A stretch of 64,000 nucleotides of DNA from Chelonoidis abingdonii. Its lineage: Eukaryota > Chordata > Testudines > Testudinidae. Below the pieces are notes generated by a model. It was not told the DNA's origin, made no database searches, and saw only the letters and a program-made list of their open reading frames with translations. Of this stretch, positions 1-11,154 are shown piece after piece. Every line of letters starts with the position of its first letter. Position 1 is the stretch's first letter. The translations under genes and the position numbers were made by a program. The stretch lies in the NCBI RefSeq assembly GCF_003597395.2, contig NC_133770.1:93588550-93652549 (forward strand), in the 5' to 3' direction.

Positions 1-204
1 GCTATTAGCCAGGATGGGTAAAGAATGGTGTCCCTAGCCTCTGTTTGTCAGAGGGTGTAGATGGATGGCAGGAGAGAGATCACCTGATCATTACCTGTTA
101 GGTTCACTCCCTCTGGGACACCTGGCATTGGTCACTGTTGGTAGACAGGATACTGGGCTGGATGGATCTTTGGTCTGTCCCAGTATGGCCATTCTTATGT
201 TCTG
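1..204 (+). mobile_element. CR1-like LINE 3' end
   Basis: GCTATTAGCCAGGATGGG ... CACCTGGCATTGG ... CAGTATGGCCATTC followed by TTATGTTCT, a turtle CR1-type 3' untranslated tail with an 8-bp-like terminal repeat. The left part is cut by the window edge. A sister copy is at 44209. Confidence 0.75.
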
Positions 205-1090
205 GGAATTTAATCAGAACAAGCTTTTTCATTAGATTGCTGGAATTTAATTAGCTTGTGTGGTAAACTGATATCAGTTTTTACATGCTATAATGTGATT
301 TTAATAATTGATGTACTGTATTTATGTGTCTTATAAATATATCTGCCTTCAGCTAGGGGGCATATAAATGACCAACCTCTATTTGCATGGTAATGGAGTA
401 TTCCAAAAGGGGACGCTTAGAACTGTTAGTCCCATAAAGAATCAGGCATCTTTGAAGTATCTCAGTTTAAGTGCACAGAAATTGAAGCTCTCCAACATCA
501 CTAGTCACTTCTTAAAACGTAGGTTGTAATCTCCATAAAGATAACTAAGGCAGTGCCACCTGTCGGAGCTATTTATTGTTTTTTGCTGTCTGCATAATCG
601 AGAAGACAATACTGTATCACTTCAAACTTGGGTCACATTATCCAGGGTTTTTTCCAGCTATGAGGGCTAGAAATTTAATTTTTAAAATAAAAACAGATTC
701 TGGATTACAATTCTTCAGCAAGGGAGGGATTCTGCTGCAAATGCTGCAACTGTTAAACTACAAAATACACAGGACCATGATTATTAGTGAGTTAGTAATT
801 TGGCTATAGAGCAGCTCACAGGAATGGAGCAATGCCATAAAACAGCTTGTGGAAGTACAAATAAGGTAAAGGGACAGAAGGGGGATGAGGCTTTGTTACT
901 CCTTGTTTTATCTGATCGTATTTTGGTTCTTCTAACTGAACATGAAATAATAAAGTTGAGAAGTATTTGGAAATGAAAACAAGAAGTTAATTGAAACCTT
1001 AAAGAGATTTGCTTTGATTGAAGATTTATGGTTTTTAGTTTATCCAAATTGCTTCACCCATCCCTCGCAGGTTACCAGTACTTTGGATTT

Positions 1091-1440
1091 CTATAGCATC
1101 TTTCATCTGAGAAGCTCCAAGCACTTTACAGACATTAATTTAATTAAGTTTCACAGCAGTCCTGTGAGCCAAGCAATATTTAAATAAGGATCACTTCACC
1201 AAGCACTGAAATGTAGCCATCCTTGGGGTGGAATGTGGTCACTATTTAATAGTGCATAGCACACCAATTTAGGTGGGAAAGTGAAGAAGAATCTATCAGA
1301 TTGAAGCTGCAGGGGAAATCTAGCTAGGTACCATGAATTACCTTCGTTGGAATTTGTTCAGGATACCAGGATGAACACCCCTCTTCTTAACTGCATACAA
1401 AGTGCCATGAAATCTTTGACTGCAAGTGATCAGGAGCTTG
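1091..1440. repeat. Old interspersed repeat
   Basis: TATAGCATCTTTCATCTGAG then CAAGCACTTTACAGACATTA, and later AAGTGCCATGAAATCTTTGA, in the order seen in an old amniote interspersed repeat. Family name uncertain. Confidence 0.4.
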
Positions 1441-3149
1441 CTGTTAAGAGTTATCCAAAATATGGCTACATTTTAGTGCTGGGAGAAGTGATCCTTATGA
1501 AAACATGACTAGCTCACAGGAGTGCTGTGAAGCTGAATTAAATTGATTGTGTTTACTGGAGGCAACAGCTCACTCTCTCTGACCAGCAAGCCTCAATATT
1601 GGTTTGACACTAATTTGGAGAAGAACAAGTACCTGCTCTGTCATCAGTAACTCTACCACCATCACCTAGTTTTCACTTGGAAATTTGCCATGCCATCCAA
1701 CCCTGCTGAATTTATGACATCTGATGGGATCACTGCACAAGGTAATACTACTCTCTCAGATAGCTTTACATTGCCAAAAAGGATGGACTGTCGTTTCTGA
1801 GGGCTTATTTAACTTTCACATGCAAACCTGTATTTATCAATCCTGTATGTGAATTTACCTTTACTGCCATGTTAAACCCACAATAAAGGATTTTGGGATT
1901 CTGTTGAGTGCTACACAATACAAATGGTAAGCATTTCCCTTTTAGGGGCATGATTTGCCATAATCTTTACTTTTAATGTGCACTCTACTACTTTTGTCAT
2001 GACTGGGAAACTTTAGGAAGTTTCACTTTCCTAAACTTTTGGTTAGGGAATGCGTGGGGGAAATGGGACAAGACATTGTGAGATACAGGGATTACTTTAG
2101 ATGGTTTGTGTGACCATTAGGGAAAGAGGTTTGTGTTCAGATATGAATTCCATTTGGTTTTATGAACGCTGGCTGTACTTGTAAATGCCACTGTGAATTA
2201 GATCATCCCTTTGGTAACAGGAATCTGGCAGAGTGAGGAGCTACGTCTGCAAAGGTGTGATAAAGCACTCAAAGAGCATCAGCATTGAATGGCTCTCACC
2301 AGCTTAAATAATAGTGTTTCTGCCAGTGAGGTCATTGCCTCTAAGTGGATTATCTCTTCACAGAAACCTGTCTGGTGAATGGGGGCTGGGACCCTTCTTG
2401 GCTAGAGGATGTGACTGGAAAAGCTACAATTTTATACAGTTGTCCACCTGACCAAAGGGGAGGGGGAAGGATTGTTTTAAAAGGGGTATGTATGTGACAG
2501 TGTAGTCACATATTAGATTACAACACTTAAACCGACTTTTTTCAGAATTGTGTGTCTAAAGTTAAACTCCTTAACTCATAGATAGACTATTTTTAGACAG
2601 GTGCCTGTGTTTTCAGGAGTTCTGAGTTTCCAAAAAATTCTCAAATTGAAGTCCATAAAAACTCTAGGTGTGCAGCACCTTTCACAATCCGGCCACTTGT
2701 ATCTGGATTCCTAAATACATATTGAGCAGCCTAACACTAGGCAGCAATATGTCCTGTTCTGCTCAGGGTTTTTATACCATGTGCGTCATCATGCTAATTC
2801 ACCTCCAAGCCTGGGATTTTCAAAGAAACATAAGGATGATAAACACCCATTGCATTTCAGTGAGTTTGGACACCTAAATTCCTTGAGCTCCTTTGACTCT
2901 GAAAATGTTGGCCTTTGAGTTTTCTCATTTTGTGTACAGTATTGTTAAAATGGCTCACCAGACACATTTGTTTAAAGGGGCATGTGGAGAGTGGGTTATG
3001 ATTAAAAACGCAAGACTAATTTCAGAGAAAGAAAGAATCTTAAAGTTAACTAAGTTGTTTTGAGGAGAAACTAACTTTGAGATAATTTTAAGTATTACAT
3101 TGGATTGGAAAAGAACAGCTGTTTACAAAATATATGCACTAGTGGAAGG

Positions 3150-3288
3150 TGGAAATTATTATTTATTATTATTTATTTGTATTATTGTAGAGCCTACATG
3201 TCCTAGACATGTACCAGAACCCCATTGTGGTAGGTGTTTTACAAACGCAGAGCAAAGAGACAGTCCCTGCCCCAAGGTGCTTCCAATC
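3150..3288. repeat. Old interspersed repeat with ATT-rich start
   Basis: Imperfect ATT repeat followed by CCCCATTGTGGTAGGTG and GAGACAGTCCCTGCCCCAAG; a widely dispersed sauropsid repeat. It directly precedes the Harbinger-like element. Confidence 0.5.
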
Positions 3289-3832
3289 TAGGGCCTGCTC
3301 TACACTGTTAAGTTAACTAAATCGCCTTGCGATGACCTAGTTGTGCATGTTTCTATGCTCAGATTTGTCTCTGGCCAATGTAAGCACCCTATTATGGTAA
3401 CACAGTAACACTACCTCCCCAAATGGCATTGAGCTGTGGTCGACATACTGAGGTCAACGCAGTACAAGTGTGGACACTCTGTGACCTCTGTTAGTGTTAA
3501 CAGTCTTCCCACAGCTGTACCACAATGCCTGACAGTGACCTTTCTGGTCACAATTGTGAACTCCACTGCCCAGGGTTCATGGAGCTAGGAAGCCACCTCC
3601 CCTCCCTTTTTTTAACCTCCCCCCTCCTGCATACTTTTGAAATGCCTTTTCCTGATTGTCCAGCTTGGTGAGCACACCTACCATCTCTCTTTTGTTGCAT
3701 GCAACTGCCCAACCAACTGTGCTGGCTCCATGCATTAGACATGCTTCTGCCTGGAGTAGACAGGAGTTGTTTGATCTCCAGGATCTATGGGGATAAAAGG
3801 CTGTGTGGGCACAGCTACGAACCACTCATAGG

Positions 3833-4200
3833 AATGTGGACATCTATGAAAAGATCTTACAGGGGATGCAGGGAAATGGATACAACTGGGATCAGCAGTA
3901 GTGCAGCACAAAGCCAGGGAGGCCAATAGTTGATATGATGCCCAGCTACAGACTTTTACAATGAGCTGCATGCCATACTTGGCAGAGACTCCACCATCCC
4001 CATGCAGACCACTGTGGGTATCTCGGGGTAGCCTGAGACGCAGAACCATACTGTGAACAGCAAGGAGAAAGAGAGGAGGGAGGACATGCTATGCCACGGC
4101 ACTGGGCATCCAGCTATGTCATGTTTTTATGAGACTTTACTGCAGTCTAGCCAGTCCCCCCAACCGAGAACAGATGAGTCCGATGAAGGGAAGGAATCTT
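3833..4200 (+). pseudogene. Myb/SANT-like protein remnant of a Harbinger element
   Basis: The frame at 3833-3898 reads NVDIYEKILQGMQGNGYNWD followed by QQ and a stop, where active family members continue with a CRVKLKELR-type helix. This is the end of the trihelix/Myb-like DNA-binding domain that PIF/Harbinger elements encode beside their transposase. Downstream, LQ-AACH-W fragments correspond in another frame to the region after the domain. Stops and frameshifts are frequent; nothing here can be expressed as a protein. Confidence 0.55.
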
Positions 4201-5229
4201 GGGTAAGTGTGTGCGTGGATTTTTCCTTCTAATGTTTAAATGTAAAGATGATGTCCTATCGACTTTTCATCATTTTATTCATGTGAGAGGAGGTGGTGGT
4301 ACAACAAACAAAGATTAGAGTTGTTATCTGCTTTTCATTCCCCTGAATTATTATGGAGGAGTGCTGAGGGGGTGGGATGCAGACCAGTTTGTTTCCATAT
4401 ATACAGATGTCCCTTGTATCCTCTTTAGAGATCCTGATGAAACTTTCATGGAGGTGCTCTGCAATGCTTTCCCAGCCTTATTGCTTCCTCTGCAATAGGA
4501 CATTTTTCCCATGCCACTCTGCGATGACTTTAACTGGCATCATTGCAGTAAACAGGCGAGCAGTATATGAGCCTGGCCAGCTACAGGACACCACCAGTAG
4601 CTATGCTTTCTGTGACTTTGTGATCCACAGGAGTGAGATATCTAAAATCACCTCTGCCTGTGGAAAACAGTGCCAGTACTCGGTCCCATTACCCTGTTCT
4701 CCTACCCATGGAATGTTGTTTCTCAGGTGCTCCTGAAAAGAAGTTCCTCAAAATGGAGCTCCACTAGCTATAGGTGCTCCATGAATGCCACCAACAACCT
4801 AGAATTGGTTTTTGCTATGTCCCTTAGCAACTGGACCAGCCATCGTGCATATTTCATCCTTTTTGGCAATGTAAAGCTATCTGAAATCGCCATGCCCCCT
4901 TTGCTGTGGTTCTTCCTGCCGCTCTGCAAATAGTGGTGTTTGCAACATGAATGGCAAAAGTACATAGCTCTGCAGGCTCCAGGCTTCTGTCTGAGATGGT
5001 GGACAGAAAAAAGTTCTGTGCAACTTTGTGAGATTTTTTTTAAAGGTGCAAAAATTATAGAATATGGATGGCATTATGGGATAGAGACATTTTTGTGATG
5101 AGAACTGACTGTGGCTACCAGTCACCCCTGCATAACTTGTTTCGGGCCCACAATACCTTGCAAAAAATTCCCAAAATTCAATGCACCATGTGATTGGAAG
5201 TGGCATGATGGGATACCTAACCATGATGC

Positions 5230-5815
5230 ATTGACACAAGCACGCCTGGTGAGTATGCACAGCACTGACACAAACAACTAAGTATGTGTAATGCCAACAG
5301 ACCCTGGTCATCGGCTGGCAGGATTGAACCTGGGACCTCTGGAGCTTAGTGCATGAGCCTTTACCACATGAGCTAAAAGCCAACTGGCTGTTAGCTAAGG
5401 CTGTAGAACAGACTCATTTAACTGTCTCTAAGTGGTCTTGGTGCCACTAGATCAGGGATCGGCAACCTTTCAGAAGTGTTGTGCCGAATCTTCATTCATT
5501 CACTCTAATTTAAGGTTTTGGGTGCCAGTAATACATTTTAACATTTTTAGAAAGTCTCTTTCTATAAGTCTATAATATATAACTAAACTATTGTTGTATG
5601 TAAAGTAAATAAGGCTTTTAAAATGTTTAAGAAGCTTCATTTAAAATTAAATTAAAATGCAGAGCTCCCCGGACCAGTGGCCAGGACCCGGGCAGTGTGA
5701 GTGCCACTGAAAATCAGCTCGTGTGCTGCCGTCGGCACACGTGCCATAGGTTGCCTATCCCTGCACTAGATGGTACAGAACACCACACCCAGAAGGTGTG
5801 TGGGTTACATATGCA
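5230..5815 (-). mobile_element. tRNA-headed short repeat, split by a hAT insertion
   Basis: On the - strand, a Pol III B-box GGTTCAATCC (5330-5321) follows an A-box-like TAGCTCATGTGGT (5375-5363) at tRNA spacing. The right-hand portion (5383-5452, resuming at 5772) is a body I recognise as travelling with this head in turtle repeats. The element is interrupted at 5453-5771 by a hAT miniature element and its duplicated target. The source tRNA cannot be named and the left boundary is uncertain. Confidence 0.5.
5453..5763. mobile_element. hAT miniature element with perfect 8-bp target duplication
   Basis: Ends CAGGGATCGGCAACCTTT and, reversed, CAGGGATAGGCAACCTAT form terminal inverted repeats. 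Both sides carry the identical 8-mer CACTAGAT (5445-5452 and 5764-5771), the hAT signature. The 311-bp interior has no coding potential. Removing it with one duplicate restores the surrounding repeat, which dates it after that repeat. Confidence 0.92.
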
Positions 5816-5999
5816 CACGTATGAATAATATACTAACGGCGGCAGCTTTACATTGACGTAATTTGCATTGACCAACATTTGTACTGTAGACATGGCCTAG
5901 ACATTAGACAAAAAAAAAATAGATAACTATGGACAGATGGGGGAGTACAAGTAAACAGTGAGACAATATTAGTAAACAGAGTAGGCTGTGGTCTCTGCA

Positions 6000-6245
6000 A
6001 ACTAGCAGCCTAACTGTTGTCATGTTTATAGGCATCATGGCAAAGGAAGGATTTGAAGATGGATACTGAGGTACCTTTATGGATGTTTACAGGGAGAGCC
6101 TCCCAAGCATGTGGTGCTGCGTGGGAGAAAGCATAGTGGTGCTTGTTTGAAAATGTAACAAATGGGCAATGGAAGCTGGCATCATGAGCCAATTGGAGGC
6201 AAGTATCGACAGCTTGACAGTGACTGAGAGGTGATCGGTAGGTAG
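6000..6245 (-). mobile_element. LINE C-terminal fragment
   Basis: The - strand frame includes HYAFSHAAPHAWEALPVNIH followed by KGTSVSIFKSF, the APxLWNSLPLxxR...FKxxLK type ending of L2/L3-class LINEs. Only the tail is present. Confidence 0.5.
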
Positions 6246-6364
6246 GATGACCAGACAGCAAATGTGAAAAATCAGGACGGGGTGGGGGTTAACAGGAGCC
6301 TATATAAGACAAAGACCCCAAAATCAGGACTGTCCCTATAAAATCGGGACATCTGGTCACCCTA
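6246..6364. mobile_element. Short inverted-repeat element (GGATGACCAGA ends)
   Basis: Left GGATGACCAGACAGC; right CATCTGGTCACCC, with inner arms AAATCAGGAC and AAATCGGGACA. The flanks share TAGGTA (left GGTAGGTA, right TATAGGTA), consistent with a 6-8 bp target duplication. It is inserted into the end of a LINE tail. Confidence 0.7.
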
Positions 6365-7189
6365 TAGGTAGGATGAGGATTTTTTTTTAATTCACCAAAC
6401 AACTTTTTTAAAATTAATAATGGGCCTGAAATAAAACTCTAGCTTCGGACACATCCAGTCTTCAAAGAAGTTCAGACCATGCTCTGAATTTCACGTCTCT
6501 GACCCATTTCTACGTTTGCATATATATTTATGTAAAAGGGCAGCAGTGGACAGACTTACAGGTGCAAACTTAAAAGACTCGTTCCAGTTTAATTGTCTTG
6601 ATATGCCACAAATAACTGGCCTCTGAATCACTGGTTTTGAACAGACTTTCACATTGTTTACACAGCTGTCTTTTAATTCAGTTTTCTATTTCAGTGATGG
6701 GACAAATCCTTCTCATTGAGAAAATTCAGCATATGAGTCAAACCAGAAAGATTGGGTTAGCTGGCAACTACTTTGACTGTGGTTTGGGGACCAGAGGATG
6801 CATTGCATCAACTCTTAGCTTTGCTGGTTACAAACTCTGTTGTTTGTCCTTCAACGGATTTTGTTTATTTTAATTTTTTTAAAATCAAATACAAAACAGG
6901 TGTTGTAAGAATAAATAGCCAAACTAAAACCAGGAAGTGGTTAGAAACAAGTCAACAGTAGCCAGTTGATTTTGAGCCAGTGAAGAATGATCAGATGAAG
7001 TGGTTCCATTGTCAGTGTATTTAATTTTGAAGTTGCTGGCTTTTGGTGTTGTAATAATGCCCTCAGTAGAGCAGCTGTCAGAACCAGCCTTAGGGTTTTA
7101 GGCCTCTAGAGAGAGATGACTTAGTCAAGCCTCATTGTTCCTAGTCTGTGGATGAACAGGGTGACATGTTGTTCTTTATAAAATTGCAC

Positions 7190-7335
7190 AAGATGCTTGC
7201 CCCTGCAGCTCTGTGTCTCTTCTTACATGGCCCCTAACTCTAGAATGTCCTTCCTAATCCAATGTGCCATGCAACCTCTCAGTCTTTCTTCAGAGTACTC
7301 CTGAAAACTCACTTTTGGTTAGCATTCATCTGTTA
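7190..7335 (+). mobile_element. LINE C-terminal fragment
   Basis: CTAGAATGTCCTTCCTAATC ... CAGAGTACTCCTGAAAACTC is the nucleotide equivalent of the WNxLP...LLKTH ending of old L2/L3-like LINEs. Short and diverged. Confidence 0.45.
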
Positions 7336-7339
7336 CCTT

Positions 7340-10300
7340 CTTCATTCCTTAACTCCTGACACTATGGGGAAGGAGCTGACAGGATCTTTTCTTTACAATA
7401 AACGAGGACAAGGTGAGTGTTATATCTCAATTTAAACTCTGAGCTCTTTGGAAAAGGTACTTGTTACTTTTATGTCCTTACACTGGAGAAAATTCCCAGT
7501 TTAATCAGTGGGGGGCTGGGGGGGGTGTTCCCAGTGTAAATCCACAGGATCAGTCTCCAGCTCTTTATTAATCCAGGATTTGCAAGATCTCAACATTTCA
7601 ATCTTCCATAGGATCGGCATACACCGCTGTGCTAATCAGAACTACCTGACTGGTATTACTTATGTAACACCTGAGAAGTAGTCTGTTTAAAAAGTATACT
7701 GGTATTTTATGTTGAAAATTGTTTGGCAATGAATGGGTTAAATAATCCAAGCTTTTATGTGGATAAGATCAATTGGCTTTCAGAATTTTTTTTAAGGCCA
7801 TTATTGTGCTTTGGAACAAAAAAATCTACCGCGCCTACATGCAGAGAGTTCATCTAGTGTCATCACTTATCTCCTTGGAGCCATCAGCACTCGCTGACAA
7901 ATGATGAAACTGGATCTATGTTGGGCATAATTTTCTCATGTATGTATTTTGTCTAGATTTAATCCCTCTAGTATTGACAGATCGAACACACTGACTAACA
8001 CAGCAATGACAGTTTCAGTAGACAGCATATGTTAGATTTAGGATTATTATCCTTCACTTGGAGGTATGACACTAGAGATGGCATTAAGTGGCCTCAAACA
8101 TCTTTTAGTTCCTCGTGACTTTCTCTTACATTTGTTTCATAAAAATATAAAACTGATATGCATAAATACAGATTAATTATTGTAGAACCGAGGCATAGTT
8201 CATGTCTGTGGCTGGAAACTGAAGCTAGAAGAACTCAGACGTAGAAATAAGATGCAAATTTTGAACAGTGCAGAACAGTTTACCTAGGGATGTGATGGAT
8301 TGTCCATTACTTGTAATATTTAAATCTAGGTGAAACATCTTTCTAGCTCAGCCAGAGGTTACAGGCTTGGTGCATGAATTACTTGGTGAAATTCTGTGTG
8401 CTTTATTATGCAGACTAGATGGTCATTATTTAGATTATCATAATCCAAAGCCTTCTGGTCTTAAAATCTGTGAATACAGGAAGAGTAATGACATGTGTTA
8501 TTGTGCTACTCTGGTGTATTCGTGTAGTCAGTTTATCCCTTTATTAGTATTGTTATAAAGGGGGGGTTAATCATTCAAAATACTCGTTTAAAATAGTAAA
8601 ACGTCTATTGCTAATTATATTTCAGTCTTTACAGAGTCTCTACTGAGATCTAGCCCTTTTACACTGCTCAGGCAGCATTCTCTGCTGGCTGCAGATTCCC
8701 AGCAGAGAATTCCACTGGCATAAAGGAACTCTCCACTAGATGTTACGCTGTCTGACCCATATCTGCACCTCTGTTCTCCCCACAGGACCCTGCCTAACTG
8801 GTACAATTTAGAATTATCTGGCAGCATCTCCAAGTGGTGACGGGGTAGGGCAAGCACTAAAATCAAGCAGCTTTTCACAACTCCCTGATGTTGCCCCCTG
8901 CCTCCGCAGGAGAGAATCAGGCTTATAGGCTCATTTAGTGCCTGATCCTACACTGCGTTTTGATCAAGAAGTCTACATTCTATGTTTTGCATTTTTTATC
9001 TGAAACTCATTCTAATTTTTGTTTTGCTAAAATTTTCAATATTTTGACCTTCCATTCCAATTCAGAATGGAAACTAGTTGGGAAATGGTGACATTTTCCA
9101 TGGGACAAATGTACAATTTTCTGAATAACTTTACTCTTAGAGGTTCAAACCAACACTTCTAATACAGTTTTAGAGAGTACATATACGTTGTAGGCAATGT
9201 AAGCAGTGACAGTCAAACTTCTGGATAATCATCTGAGCTTGGTTATTTATCTTAAAGTTATTCCAGCCTCTTGGATCCTCCAAACTGAGCAAGAAAACTC
9301 AAAAGAACAGCCTTTCTCCTGACGCTTTTTATATGTCCTACTTCCTGTCAAGTCGGAAATATCGCAAAACCGGCTTCTCTCACTGTATGTCAGCATTTTA
9401 ATTTCTCACACCAGAATGAAACAAAAGTAGAAGATGAGAGTGAAAATAAAAAATAATGAAAAAATTAACTGGACTCTTTCATGTATTCAAAAAGGGTCAG
9501 TTCTAGTTATGTATGAAGGTTTGGGTAAATTCTTATTTTATTTGAAGTAGTCCAGCCATCTCTAGCTTTAACATGTGCCCCCGGCTTGATTTTTTTCTTT
9601 TTGTTCTGAGACATTTTTACCACAATTATTCTTTGCTTTTCATTTTGCAAACAATCTCTTATCCCCTACTGCTTGTTTTTAAGTTAGCAAAAAACAAATG
9701 CAGTTAAAGTTTTACTAATGAATTGTTTATCTTTAATGAGCATTTAAGATGGTAGCATCTAACATTTGCAATTTAAAAAAATTAGGCTGCCAATTATAAG
9801 ATGAAAAATAAATAATATCTATAGAACAGACTTTGGTAGTCTCTACATGTGTGTGTGCGTGTTTGTGTGCATGACTTACATGATCGTATATTATAGTGGA
9901 TGTATAAATATATATGTTCTTAAGTTTTTATTGTAAGTATAATATTCTTTAAGTTCGTACCAAGACTGAAAGAAAAATTGGAAGCAGTTCTGACATTTTA
10001 AAAAATCTGTTTTTTCTCTTTTCTTGTAGATAATGTCTATTTGTAATGCAGAAATCACATAAATACAGCACAGTTAACTAGGAAAAGGGGCTTAGTGTTC
10101 TCAGTTCAGTCCAAGTTGGACAACACATAATTTGGCACAATTTGGTGGCTGAGCTTTAAAACAAGTACAAGACTGAGTAAGCATAGAGGCTTTATTATTT
10201 TTAGTGAGCTGAAGTATATGGGTAAAATGGATGAGAAATCCTGGTCCTGTGCCCCCCTGCTTTCAATCGCTATGCTGTTGTAAGCATTGAATTTACAATA

Positions 10301-10620
10301 CAAATGTCTCACACAGAAACGCGATTGCTTCATGTTATGTATAGAAGAAATATTGAATGAGTTTGCCTTGTCACCTACTACATCTTATAGACAAAAACCT
10401 TGTTCAGTTTTCATAAGAGCATAGTGAAAACATTTAGTAAAGAACATTATCAAATTAAAAAGATGAAGCAACTTCATAAGAAAACCAATGCGGACATATT
10501 TTCCATTTGATCTCCAGCTAATTTTTCTCTAACATTTCTGTGGTATCATTCTCCATACTGAATGAGGTCTATGTTAAGTTACTAAAGGAGAAATTTTCTT
10601 TTCTTTGTCTAATCTTAATA
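7340..10620. other. Intergenic DNA without recognisable genes
   Basis: AT-rich sequence. A GT-rich patch lies near 9845-9875. The short open frames have no similarity I can name. 8615-8940 may be an old repeat (CCCCCTGCCTCCGCAGGAG). Confidence 0.5.
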
Positions 10621-10621
10621 A

Positions 10622-11154
10622 ATGAGTGATGAAATGTCAGATGGCTGTCAAGGCATGGATACCCTGAAATACACTCTGGCGGCTTTTGTGGTTTTATATC
10701 ATGTGGATTCAAGGGCTTGGAGGGCGAATGTCACCCATTGTGTTACAAACCTTCCAAAGCTCTTCCATGCGATCAAAGGGGCTATGTGTGGTGGAAGACT
10801 GGTCATGTAGGGTGATGTCTGCATTCTTTGTGTGTCCCTGAAAGGGGCTCCATGATTGCCCAGAATATGCTAGCAGATGGCAAGGTTCAAAGAACAAGAT
10901 GTTGGGGTCGAGGAGGCAAAGATCCAATAAGTCTAACAGTCTGCTCAGACATGTGGCAGCATCTGATATTTCAGATTATGGACTGGGATAAAAAAATGTG
11001 GAACTATTGCATGGCAGCCGACCCACAGGTTGAGGAGGAGCAGTTGAGTTTCTTCCCATACAGCCTTTGCTCAGGTGCTCTGCAGATTGTCCCTGCAGAG
11101 GTGCTGAACATTCTCCATTTCAATCGGCTTCAGGATGAGGGAAAGGTAAATTAA
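10622..11154 (+). other. Unidentified stretch with two adjacent open frames
   Basis: Frames of 62 and 108 codons lie next to each other but in different phases (10622-10810 and 10828-11154). Their products (for example DMWQHLIFQIMDWDKKMWNY in the second) match nothing I recognise, have no signal or known motif, and show no splice context. They could be a decayed mobile-element reading frame or chance. I do not call a gene. Confidence 0.25.

Larger units (their letters stand above)
3292..5897. mobile_element. Harbinger-like element with Myb-like remnant
   Basis: The left end GGCCTGCTCTACACT and the reverse complement of the right end, GGCCATGTCTACAGT, match at 11 of 15 positions as terminal inverted repeats. 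Both ends are flanked by TAG (3289-3291 and 5898-5900), a 3-bp duplication as expected for PIF/Harbinger. The interior has a broken Myb/SANT-like reading frame at 3833 and further sequence resembling other copies of this element. Two later insertions sit in the right third: a tRNA-headed repeat, and a hAT miniature element. No transposase nuclease domain is visible, so this copy would depend on a transposase supplied elsewhere. Confidence 0.65.

Noticed and set aside
4877..5383. 168-codon - strand frame
   Set aside because: Spans Harbinger-like remnant and a tRNA-headed repeat; no protein similarity recognised.
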